A stretch of 64,000 nt of DNA from Billgrantia ethanolica (GTDB taxonomy: Bacteria; Pseudomonadota; Gammaproteobacteria; Pseudomonadales; Halomonadaceae): positions 1,116,001 through 1,180,000 of the forward strand of contig NZ_JABFTX010000001.1 in assembly GCF_021404305.1 (NCBI RefSeq), given 5' to 3'. A program made the position numbers and the translations under genes. The notes below the pieces were generated by a model. It was not told the origin of the DNA and did no database searches. It saw only the letters and a program-made list of their open reading frames with translations. This document shows, piece after piece, positions 44,476-51,361 of this stretch; positions within the stretch are counted from its first letter, which is position 1, and each line of letters starts with the position of its first letter.

Positions 44476-45708
44476 ATGGCAACCAGAACGGCAAGAGCGC
44501 CGCGGAAGCTGAAACTGTACCGCTGGCGCTGGACGGGCAAGGGCCCCGGCGGCAGGCTGGTGAGCGGCGAAGTGGTAGCCGCCGAGAAGTTCGAGGTGGA
44601 GCGCGAGCTGGCGAGCCAGAACATCATCGTCAAGCGGGTGCGCCGCAAGGGTGGGCTAGGCAGCGGCATGGGCACTATCAAGCCTCGCGACGTGATGCTG
44701 TTCGCCCGTCAGATGGCCACCATGATTCGCGCCGGCGTGCCGGTGCTGCAGGCCTTTCAGGTGGTGGCCGAGAGCATTCGCAAGCCGGCCATGAGCGCCG
44801 TGGTGCAGCAGATGATGAACGAGGTGGCGGCCGGCTCGAGTTTTTCCCAGGCGCTGCGCAACCATCCCGAGTGCTTCGATAGCCTGTTCTGCAACCTGGT
44901 GGAGGCCGGTGAGAGTTCCGGCTCGCTCGACCGCATGCTCGATAGAATCGCCACCTACAAGGAGAAGGTGGAGTCGCTCAAGGGGCGGGTGAAGAAGGCG
45001 CTGTGGTATCCCATCGCTGTGATTCTGGTGGGGATTGGCGTGACCGCGCTGCTGCTGATCAAGGTGGTGCCGCAGTTCGAGAGCCTGTTCCACGGTTTCG
45101 GCGCCGAGCTGCCGGCGATGACCCGCATGACCATCGCCCTCTCCGAGTTCGCTCAGCAATATTGGCTGTGGGGGCTGGGCGGGATGATCGCCTTCGTTTA
45201 CCTGCTGCGCCAGGGCATCAAGCGTTCGCCCTCGTTTGCCTATCGCGTGCATGCCTTTCTGCTCAAGATCCCGGTGCTTGGCGACATTTTCGACAAGTCC
45301 GCCGTGGCGCGCTATTCGCGCACGCTGGCCACCACCTACGGTGCCGGCGTGCCGATGGTGGAAGCGCTGGACATCGCCGCCGGGGCCACCGGCAACCTGG
45401 TTTACGAGCGTGCCACGCGACAGATCCGCGAGGACGTTTCCACCGGCCAGCAGCTGCACTTTGCCATGCGCCTGACCGAACGCTTCCCGGCGCTGGCGGT
45501 GCAGATGGTGGGCATCGGTGAGGAGTCCGGCGCGCTGGACGCCATGCTCAACCGGGTGGCGGACTACTATGAGGAGGAGGTCGACAACAAGGTCGATGCC
45601 CTCACCTCGCTGCTGGAACCGTTGATCATCGTGGTGCTCGGTGTTCTGGTCGGCGGCCTGGTAGTCTCGATGTATCTGCCGATTTTCGAGTTGGGAACGG
45701 TGTTGTAA
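44476..45708 (+). CDS. pilC: Type IV pilus inner-membrane platform protein PilC
   Basis: A 410-residue polytopic protein with two T2SSF repeats. The first (about 75-200) shows RDVMLFARQMATMIRAGVPV and GSSFSQALRNHPECFDSLF; the second (about 275-400) shows AVARYSRTLATTYGAGVPMV and FPALAVQMVGIGEESGALD. Transmembrane helices lie near 175-198, 225-247 and 382-405. It anchors PilB and feeds pilins into the growing fibre. CAGCAGGGAACCT precedes the ATG. Its stop codon lies inside a 17-bp tandem duplication, immediately before the inserted toxin-antitoxin genes. Confidence 0.96.
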   Translation: MATRTARAPRKLKLYRWRWTGKGPGGRLVSGEVVAAEKFEVERELASQNIIVKRVRRKGGLGSGMGTIKPRDVMLFARQMATMIRAGVPVLQAFQVVAESIRKPAMSAVVQQMMNEVAAGSSFSQALRNHPECFDSLFCNLVEAGESSGSLDRMLDRIATYKEKVESLKGRVKKALWYPIAVILVGIGVTALLLIKVVPQFESLFHGFGAELPAMTRMTIALSEFAQQYWLWGLGGMIAFVYLLRQGIKRSPSFAYRVHAFLLKIPVLGDIFDKSAVARYSRTLATTYGAGVPMVEALDIAAGATGNLVYERATRQIREDVSTGQQLHFAMRLTERFPALAVQMVGIGEESGALDAMLNRVADYYEEEVDNKVDALTSLLEPLIIVVLGVLVGGLVVSMYLPIFELGTVL

Positions 45709-45730
45709 CTATGACGGTGTTGTAACTATG
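45697..45730 (+). repeat. Perfect 17-bp tandem duplication carrying two Ter-like cores
   Basis: ACGGTGTTGTAACTATG occurs twice head to tail (45697-45713, 45714-45730). The first copy contains the last codons and stop of pilC, the second ends in the ATG of the nucleotidyltransferase gene. Each copy holds TGTTGTAACTA, identical over 11 bp to the core of the E. coli Ter consensus (AGNATGTTGTAACTAA). A Tus-like gene lies 3.2 kb downstream. An insertion scar of the toxin-antitoxin module is the competing explanation. Confidence 0.8.
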
Positions 45731-46120
45731 ATGCCTGATCTTATGGAGCGCTTGGTCGCGCTGGCCAAGGCACGAGAGGACATAGCCGCCCTGTGGCTAT
45801 ATGGTTCCCGCGCTCGTGGCGACCACGCAGAGGACAGCGACTACGACCTTGCCGTCGCCTTTACAGATTGGCTCAACTCACCGCTGGAGCGAAGACTCAG
45901 GCCAGAGCTTCTTGCTCTCGACTGGCAGCGCGAGCTTGCGCTACCTGAAGACAAACTCAGTGTGGTGGATATCGCTATTTGTCCAATTCCACTGGGCTGG
46001 AGCATCCTAGAACAAGGCCGGCTCCTGCTTGACCAGCACCCCCAACTGCGGATGACCCAAGAAGCCCGTATCATGTCCCGCTGGGAACACGACTACTCTG
46101 GTATGAGGCGCTATGGCTGA
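45728..46120 (+). CDS. mntA: MntA-type minimal nucleotidyltransferase antitoxin
   Basis: A 130-residue MNT-domain protein. The catalytic motif G26-S27-x10-D38-Y-D40 (GSRARGDHAEDSDYD) exactly fits the GSX10DXD motif of MntA antitoxins, which silence HepT by transferring AMP residues from ATP to a Tyr. The C-terminal half has SVVDIAICPIPLGWSIL, the third-carboxylate strand. Start ATG at 45728 or 45731, inside the second copy of the 17-bp repeat. It overlaps the HEPN gene by 8 bp. The pair sits between pilC and pilD, which are usually adjacent, so it is an insertion. Confidence 0.88.
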   Translation: MMPDLMERLVALAKAREDIAALWLYGSRARGDHAEDSDYDLAVAFTDWLNSPLERRLRPELLALDWQRELALPEDKLSVVDIAICPIPLGWSILEQGRLLLDQHPQLRMTQEARIMSRWEHDYSGMRRYG

Positions 46121-46538
46121 TTCGAGCCCAGGCATCGCTTATTTGGTCGCTCTTCGACAGCATGTCGCAGAATGCGAGACAGATATCGCCACACTTGAAC
46201 GGATCGTAAAGGAGCGCCCTTGGTCGCGTCTGGAACGACATGCCGCAGAGCGTACGTTGCAGGTTTTGATTGAAGGCTGCATTGGCGTTGCCAAGCATTG
46301 GGCGAAGCGAGAGACCGGCACAGTGAGCCAGAATGCTCTCGGCGCTTTCGAGGCGCTTATCGAGCAAGGCTTGATCAGCCATGAAGTCCCGTGGCGCAAA
46401 GTGGTTGGTCTGCGCAATGCCTTGGTGCATGACTATTTGGAGGTTGATGACCGAATCGTGGCCGAAGTCATTGAAGCCGGTCATTACCTCCCCTTAATTG
46501 CCTTTGCGAGGCAGGCAATCCAAGCACTCGAATCTTGA
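46113..46538 (+). CDS. hepT: HepT-type HEPN toxin
   Basis: A 141-residue helical HEPN-domain protein of the HepT (DUF86) family. The ribonuclease motif is R101-N-A-L-V-H106-D-Y108, i.e. RX4H with the following Tyr (RX4HXY) that is the AMPylation target of MntA in the Shewanella system. Family members cleave RNA (tRNA or mRNA) when free of the antitoxin. It overlaps the antitoxin gene by 8 bp and ends 18 bp before pilD, so it is part of the pil transcript. The antitoxin-first order is less common in this family. Confidence 0.88.
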   Translation: MADSSPGIAYLVALRQHVAECETDIATLERIVKERPWSRLERHAAERTLQVLIEGCIGVAKHWAKRETGTVSQNALGAFEALIEQGLISHEVPWRKVVGLRNALVHDYLEVDDRIVAEVIEAGHYLPLIAFARQAIQALES

Positions 46539-46556
46539 CGAGACAAGGACTCCTTC

Positions 46557-47405
46557 TTGCTTGACGTTTCCCCCACCATTCTATTGCCGCTGGCAGCCCT
46601 TCTGGGCCTGTGCCTGGGCAGCTTTCTCAACGTGGTGATCGTGCGCTTGCCGGTGATGCTGATGCTGGGCTGGCGGGCCGAGGCTCGTGAGGCGCTGGAG
46701 CTGCCCGAAGAGGAGTCGCCCCGCTTCAATTTGCTGGTGCCGCGCTCGATCTGCCCTCAGTGCGAGACACCTATCGCTTGGCACGACAACCTGCCGGTGC
46801 TCGGCTGGATCAAGCGGCGCGGCCGCTGTGCCGCCTGCGAGGCGCGTATCAGCCCGCAGTACCCACTGGTGGAGCTGGCCGGCGCCGGCCTGGCGCTGGC
46901 GGTGGTGGCGCTGTACGGCGCCAGCTGGCAGGGTCTGTTCGTGTACGGCGCCTGCCTGGCACTACTGGCGCTGGCCGTGATCGACCTGCGCACCCAACTG
47001 CTGCCCGATGCCATGACCTTGCCGCTGCTGTGGGCTGGTCTGCTCTATCAGCTGCTGTTTCAGCCGCTGATGCTGCCTAGCGCGGTAATCGGCGCCATGG
47101 CGGGCTATCTTGCCCTGTGGAGCGTGTACTGGCTATTCAAGCTGGTAACGGGCAAGGAGGGCATGGGCTACGGCGACTTCAAGCTGCTGGCGGCTCTGGG
47201 CGCCTGGCTGGGCTGGCAGTATCTGCCCATGGTGTTGATCCTTTCCGCCGGTGTGGGCGCCATCGTGGGCATTGCGCTCCAGCTGGCTCTGCCCCGCCTG
47301 CGCGGCGCACCGATGCCCTTCGGCCCCTACCTGGCCAGCGCCGGCATGATCGCGCTGTTGGTCGGCGAGCCGCTGATGGCCGCTTATATCGGCCTTACGT
47401 TCTAA
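46557..47405 (+). CDS. pilD: Prepilin peptidase / N-methyltransferase PilD
   Basis: A 282-residue inner-membrane aspartic protease that cleaves prepilin leaders after Gly and methylates the new N-terminal Phe. The cytoplasmic zinc-binding loop has C66-P-Q-C69 and C91-A-A-C94; catalytic Asp residues are in LAVIDLRTQLLPDAM and GMGYGDFKLLAALGAWLG (the G-x-G-D motif). Eight hydrophobic segments fill the rest. The start is a TTG preceded by AAGGA. Substrates in this window are PilA and the PilX-like protein. Confidence 0.95.
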   Translation: MLDVSPTILLPLAALLGLCLGSFLNVVIVRLPVMLMLGWRAEAREALELPEEESPRFNLLVPRSICPQCETPIAWHDNLPVLGWIKRRGRCAACEARISPQYPLVELAGAGLALAVVALYGASWQGLFVYGACLALLALAVIDLRTQLLPDAMTLPLLWAGLLYQLLFQPLMLPSAVIGAMAGYLALWSVYWLFKLVTGKEGMGYGDFKLLAALGAWLGWQYLPMVLILSAGVGAIVGIALQLALPRLRGAPMPFGPYLASAGMIALLVGEPLMAAYIGLTF

Positions 47406-47417
47406 TCTATTGGGAGA

Positions 47418-48026
47418 GTGGTTTTGATCGTTGGCGTAACGGGCGGTATCGCTTCCGGCAAGAGCACGGTGGCGCGGGCCTTCGCGGCGCTGGGCGTGCC
47501 GTGGGTGGATGCCGACGACGTGGCTCGCGAGGTGGTGGAGCCCGGCGAGCCGGCACTGACCGAGATTGCCGGGCGCTACGGTGAGCGGGTGTTGCAGGCC
47601 GACGGGAGCTTGAACCGCCGTGCCCTGCGCGAGATCGTGTTTGCCGATGAAGGCGAGCGCCGCTGGCTGGAGTCGGTGACCCACCCGCGCATCCGGCAGC
47701 GTATCGTCGCGCACCTGGAGCGGCTACAGGCCGAGGGCGCACCCTACGTGCTGCTGGTCTCTCCACTGCTGTTCGAGTCGAGCCAGAGCGAGATGGCCGA
47801 CCGCTGCCTGGTGATCGACGTGCCGGAAAGCCTGCAGATCGCCCGCACCGCTTCCCGCGATGACGTCGACGACGCCCAGGCCCGTGCCATCGTGGCGGCC
47901 CAGATGCCGCGTAGCGAACGCCTGGCCCGCGCCGACGATGTGATCGACAATACCGGTAGCGAAGCAGACCTTGCCGCCCAGGTGGCCGAACTGGACCGAC
48001 GCTATCGGGAGCTAGCGACCTCTTGA
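47418..48026 (+). CDS. coaE: Dephospho-CoA kinase
   Basis: A 202-residue P-loop kinase for the last step of coenzyme A synthesis. It starts IVGVTGGIASGKSTVARAF (Walker A), followed by VDADDVAREVVEPG, HPRIRQRI, VLLVSPLLFESSQSEMAD and VIDVPESLQIARTASRD. GTG at 47418 opens the frame; a TTG at 47424 has better spacing from GGGAGA and may be the real start. It follows pilD by 12 bp, an arrangement (pilBCD-coaE-yacG) widespread in gammaproteobacteria. Confidence 0.96.
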   Translation: MVLIVGVTGGIASGKSTVARAFAALGVPWVDADDVAREVVEPGEPALTEIAGRYGERVLQADGSLNRRALREIVFADEGERRWLESVTHPRIRQRIVAHLERLQAEGAPYVLLVSPLLFESSQSEMADRCLVIDVPESLQIARTASRDDVDDAQARAIVAAQMPRSERLARADDVIDNTGSEADLAAQVAELDRRYRELATS

Positions 48027-48037
48027 AAGCCCTATTA

Positions 48038-48059
48038 AAAGACCTTTAAAATGGTCTTT
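48038..48059. promoter_or_regulatory. Inverted repeat upstream of the yefM/relE pair
   Basis: AAAGACC (48038-48044) and GGTCTTT (48053-48059) form an inverted repeat with an 8-bp A/T spacer (TTTAAAAT), 21 bp before the antitoxin ATG. The position and symmetry fit an autoregulatory operator of a Phd/YefM antitoxin; a coaE 3' hairpin is the alternative. Confidence 0.6.
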
Positions 48060-48080
48060 ATAGCGAATCAGGAGGCCATC

Positions 48081-48329
48081 ATGCCCCATACCATTCTTGC
48101 CAACACCACAGCCAGCATCTCCGAACTTAAAAAGAACCCGATGGCTACCGTTGCCGCAGGTGAGGGCTTTCCTGTCGCCGTTCTGAACCGGAACGAGCCC
48201 GCCTTCTACTGCATCCCGGCGGCCGCATATGAAGAATTGCTGGAGAAGTTGGAAGATGCCGAGCTGAACCGGATCGCCGATGAACGAAGCTCCCAGGCTG
48301 AGATCACGGTGACCTTGGATGAGCTTTGA
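48081..48329 (+). CDS. Phd/YefM-family antitoxin
   Basis: An 82-residue antitoxin. The N-terminal DNA-binding part reads TASISELKKNPMATVAAGEGFPVAVLNRNEPAFYCIPAAAYEEL, the Phd/YefM fold (S-x-x-x-x-x-P...G-x-P-V-x-V-x-x-x-x...Y-x-x-x); the C-terminal acidic tail (ELNRIADERSSQAEITVTLDEL) is the toxin-wrapping helix. ATG at 48081 has a strong AGGAGG site; the frame from 48051 is not family-like. It overlaps the toxin gene by 11 bp. Expected to repress its own promoter through the inverted repeat just upstream. Confidence 0.9.
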   Translation: MPHTILANTTASISELKKNPMATVAAGEGFPVAVLNRNEPAFYCIPAAAYEELLEKLEDAELNRIADERSSQAEITVTLDEL

Positions 48330-48603
48330 GCTTCGCTTTCGGGAAGAGGCTCTGAAGGAGTGGCGCAAGCTCGATGATAGCGTGCGCTCTCAGTTCAAGA
48401 AGAAGTTGGCAGCCATTCTGAATGACCCTATCCGACCGGCTGCCCAACTCTCCGGCAGTAAGAATCGCCACAAGATCAAGCTCCGTAGCGCAGGCTTTCG
48501 CCTTGTCTATGAGGTGCGAGGCGATGAGCTGGTCGTAATTGTCATTGCAGTGGGTAAACGAGAGCGTAACGACGTTTATCTCAAGGCCAAGCGACGCCAC
48601 TGA
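48319..48603 (+). CDS. relE: RelE/ParE-superfamily toxin
   Basis: A 94-residue RelE-type toxin. LRFREEALKEWRKLDDSVRSQFKKKLAAIL, KIKLRSAGFRLVYEV and VIVIAVGKRERNDVYLKA reproduce the helix-hairpin and the beta strands of RelE, including the basic R-x-x-x-G-x-R-L-x-Y segment that contacts mRNA and the C-terminal R-x-x-x-Y. RelE members cut mRNA in the ribosomal A site. It pairs with the overlapping YefM-like antitoxin and sits between coaE and yacG, genes normally adjacent. Confidence 0.9.
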   Translation: MSFELRFREEALKEWRKLDDSVRSQFKKKLAAILNDPIRPAAQLSGSKNRHKIKLRSAGFRLVYEVRGDELVVIVIAVGKRERNDVYLKAKRRH

Positions 48604-48676
48604 TCAACAAGCCTGCTGGCCTTTACCTCTCACCGATGGCTAGACTATGCGCAAAGCCAGCAACCGTTTTGGATTC

Positions 48677-48904
48677 ATGAGCCAACACAACCAACGCCCC
48701 TTGACCGTCGCCTGCCCGCAATGCCGAAAAAAGGTGGAATGGAGCGAGAGCAACCCCTACCGCCCCTTCTGCAGCGAGCGCTGCAAGCTGATCGACCTGG
48801 GTGCCTGGGCCGATGAGTCGCACCGTATTGCCGGCGAGCCGGCGCTCGACGAGAGCAATATCGACGAGTGGCTGGCCCGCGCCGAGCGAGGCGACGAGCG
48901 GTGA
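48677..48904 (+). CDS. yacG: DNA gyrase inhibitor YacG
   Basis: A 75-residue zinc protein. C13-P-Q-C16 and C32-S-E-R-C36 bind zinc; [23 protein letters not shown] is the family signature. YacG binds the GyrB domain and inhibits gyrase. ATG at 48677 matches the family length (E. coli 65) better than the ATG at 48647. Its TGA overlaps the GTG start of the Tus-like gene (GTGA), coupling a gyrase inhibitor with a replication-fork-arrest protein. No zapD (yacF) gene is seen next to it. Confidence 0.93.
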   Translation: MSQHNQRPLTVACPQCRKKVEWSESNPYRPFCSERCKLIDLGAWADESHRIAGEPALDESNIDEWLARAERGDER

Positions 48905-49770
48905 CGCTCGCCCCGGCGCCGACCTATCGGCTGCTGGCCGAACTGGAGCTCGCCTTTGACAAGCTGATCGAGTGCAGCGAGGCATTAGTAGCGACCTATG
49001 CGGCCTCACCTGCCGAGGCCTGGGCCTTTCAGGCCGAGGCCAGCACCGAGTGGTTGCGTCGCGCCCTGCTCGACTTCTGGTACGCCGATGGTCAGGACGG
49101 CCGCGCCACACGCAGCCATGTGGGGCTGGTGGCCGCCGACGATGCCCTGATGGCCGCAGCGGCCGAGGTCAACGCCGCCAAGGCCGATTTTGCCGCCCGG
49201 CTTGCGCATATTCGCGACCATCACCCACCCCTGCTGGCCGAGGCCAAGGCGGTGCTGCCGTTCCGCCACCCCGAGCTGCACGACCACCTGCGCGGCAGCG
49301 GCCTGGCCCGGCTGCACTTGAAGCAGTGCTGGCGGGCAATACCCATCGCCGAAGCGCCGGTGGCCCGGGTGCGCCTGGCGTGGTACTCGAGCGGTCGCTC
49401 GATCAAGCGGCTGACGGTGCGCGAGGTGGAGAAGAAACTGCTGGCACTGGATACCGATGCCCCCCACGTGCGCATTCAGCTGCGCAAACTGGCCGCCCTG
49501 CCCTCGGCCGAGCCGTTGGCGCAGGTGCAGAGCCAGGCACCGCTGATGCGCGCCAACCTGTTCTACTGCGAGCCGTTGGAAGACGGCCGCACCCGCCGTG
49601 CCATGAACGTGGCGCTGCCGCTGTTCCTGCCTGCCCCGCGCGGCCGGCTGCCCGACCACAACCTGCCGCCGGCCGCGCCGCCCCAGAGCCGTACCCGGGC
49701 CCGGCGCAGCGACGAGAAACTGGAAGATACGCCCTACCTGCCCAGCCTCAGGATCTACCGTTACCGCTGA
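48901..49770 (+). CDS. Tus-like DNA replication terminus site-binding protein
   Basis: A 289-residue protein whose whole length parallels E. coli Tus (309). By eye: [15 protein letters not shown] against Tus [35 protein letters not shown] against ATLRFGWANKHIIKNLHR, followed by EVEKKLLAL against EVLAQLEKSL; ALP...[20 protein letters not shown] and ALPLFL against ALP...PIARVWYKGDQKQVQH and PLIAL; and LPSLRIYRY near the C terminus against IIPRLHLYV. Tus binds Ter and blocks forks coming from one side. The GTG start overlaps the yacG stop. Alignment is my own reading; individual Tus DNA-contact residues were not mapped. Tandem Ter-like cores lie at 45697-45730. Confidence 0.7.
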   Translation: MTLAPAPTYRLLAELELAFDKLIECSEALVATYAASPAEAWAFQAEASTEWLRRALLDFWYADGQDGRATRSHVGLVAADDALMAAAAEVNAAKADFAARLAHIRDHHPPLLAEAKAVLPFRHPELHDHLRGSGLARLHLKQCWRAIPIAEAPVARVRLAWYSSGRSIKRLTVREVEKKLLALDTDAPHVRIQLRKLAALPSAEPLAQVQSQAPLMRANLFYCEPLEDGRTRRAMNVALPLFLPAPRGRLPDHNLPPAAPPQSRTRARRSDEKLEDTPYLPSLRIYRYR

Positions 49771-49788
49771 TACGCGCTCAGACGTGCC

Positions 49789-50532
49789 CTAACCTGCCAG
49801 CTTGGCTTGATGCTCCAGTTCTGCGACCAGCTCGGGCTGAAGCCTCAGCGCAGCGGCCAGCTCGTCGAGCCAGGCGCGCTCCATGGGGTTCTGTTCGTCG
49901 ACCACCGCTACGCTGATGAGGTACATCTCGCGCGCGGCCTGAGGAGAGTCGGCCTGGCGCGCCAGCGCCTCGGCATCCAGCGGAGCAGTGAGCTGACTCT
50001 CGACCCAGCGATGCAGCTCGTCGTCGGCACCTAGCGCATCGATCTGCTGGGCAAGGAGCTCGCGCTCCTGAGCGTCGATATGGCCGTCGGCGCGCGCGGC
50101 CATGATCATGGCCTGAAGCAGCTCGAGGCTGCGACGCTCCTGGTACTCGCCTTCAAGCGCTTCGACTGGCTTGCCCTCGGCACTGCTGCCAACCGACTGG
50201 CCAGCCGCTCCCTTGGCCCCTTGCGAGTTCTGCCAGGCTTTCCAAGCCAGCATCCCCACCGCGGCAACGGCGCCGTATTTCAGTGCCTTGCCGCCGAGCT
50301 TGCGCCCACGTTTGGAGCCGACCAGCAGCCCCAGGGCCCCGCCACTGAGCAGGCTCTTCATATCCAGATTCAGGCCGCTCTCAGCGGTGGAACCCTGGCC
50401 CGATGAACCGCCTCCCAACTGACGAGACAGACCTTCGAGCATACCTTTGACATCCACACCACCACTGCTTTTGTTACCGCTCTGGCCACCGGCTTGCTGC
50501 ATGAGTTGCTGCAAGATCTTACTGGCGTTCAT
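49789..50532 (-). CDS. DUF533 / TerB-like inner-membrane-associated protein
   Basis: A 247-residue protein of the DUF533 (YebE-like) family. Residues 1-60 are Gly/Ser/Gln-rich; about 62-100 is a hydrophobic stretch, SLLSGGALGLLVGSKRGRKLGGKALKYGAVAAVGMLAWKAW, typical of the family; the C-terminal half (about 135-247) is a helical TerB-like domain with LLQAMIMAARADGHIDAQERE and AVVDEQNPMERAWLDELAAAL, where the D-G-x-I-x-x-x-E pattern suggests metal binding. Function is not established. TTAGGG lies before the ATG. It converges with the Tus-like gene, 18 bp apart, with no clear hairpin. Confidence 0.82.
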   Translation of the reverse strand: MNASKILQQLMQQAGGQSGNKSSGGVDVKGMLEGLSRQLGGGSSGQGSTAESGLNLDMKSLLSGGALGLLVGSKRGRKLGGKALKYGAVAAVGMLAWKAWQNSQGAKGAAGQSVGSSAEGKPVEALEGEYQERRSLELLQAMIMAARADGHIDAQERELLAQQIDALGADDELHRWVESQLTAPLDAEALARQADSPQAAREMYLISVAVVDEQNPMERAWLDELAAALRLQPELVAELEHQAKLAG

Positions 50533-50597
50533 GGCTTAATCCCTAAGGGGATCCACACTGCCGTGCTACGGCAATGTGGATCGATTGGACAATGGGT

Positions 50598-51203
50598 TTA
50601 CTCTTCTTCATCCATGCGCGCTTCGTACCAGTCGAGCGCCTGCTCCATACGGTCGTAGCCCCAGAAGGGCTCGTCGCCGGCCATGAAGAACGGTGCGCCG
50701 AAGATACCCTGCTCCTGGGCTCGCTCGGTGGCCTTGCGCAGCGACTCCTTGACCTCGGGCCGCTGGCTCTGCTTCAGCAACACCTCGGCGTCGAGGTTGA
50801 CCTCGGCCAGGCAGTTGGCGATGACCGCGGGGTCGGAAATGTCCTGGTCGTGCTCGAAGTTGGCGCGGTACACGCTGCGCACGAAGGCCGGCACCCAGGG
50901 TTCCTGGGCGTGCCAGTTGACGATGCGTGCCGACAGCAGGCCGCTGCGCGGAAACTGCGAGGGCCGGTGGAAGCGGATGCCGTCGCGCTCGCATAGCCGC
51001 TCGATGTCGCGCCACATGTAGCGCCCCTTGGCCGGGAACAGCTTGAAGGGGGTATCGTTCCAGCCCTGGGCCTGGAAGATCGGCCCCAGCAGGAACGGCT
51101 GCCAGTGCACCTCGATATCGCGCTCGGCCGCCAGATGCTCGAGCTTCATCGCAGCCGGATAGGAGTAGGTGCTGGCAAATTCGAACCAGAAGGTGAACGT
51201 CAT
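50598..51203 (-). CDS. DsbA-family oxidoreductase, 2-hydroxychromene-2-carboxylate isomerase-like
   Basis: A 201-residue thioredoxin-fold protein of the kappa-class GST/HCCA isomerase type. It opens FTFWFEFASTYSYPAAMKLE, with Ser replacing the first active-site Cys as in HCCA isomerase, has VHWQPFLLGPIFQAQGWNDTPF, and ends with QGIFGAPFFMAGDEPFWGYDRM, the cis-Pro loop. Glutathione is the usual cofactor. GAGGAG precedes the ATG. The natural substrate is unknown here, as no naphthalene-type pathway genes are nearby. Confidence 0.88.
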   Translation of the reverse strand: MTFTFWFEFASTYSYPAAMKLEHLAAERDIEVHWQPFLLGPIFQAQGWNDTPFKLFPAKGRYMWRDIERLCERDGIRFHRPSQFPRSGLLSARIVNWHAQEPWVPAFVRSVYRANFEHDQDISDPAVIANCLAEVNLDAEVLLKQSQRPEVKESLRKATERAQEQGIFGAPFFMAGDEPFWGYDRMEQALDWYEARMDEEE

Positions 51204-51361
51204 GGCGGCTCCTCATGTTTCGTTACAGCCTCGGCTGACTGGCGCCTGAGTGCAAGCTTGTTTCGGCTCATTCCTCCTCGCTCAGTCAGTACTTGACCCG
51301 CATCATGCACTTTCCGTTCAGCTCCTCCATACTGATATGTATTAGAAAAGGAGAAAATCCG

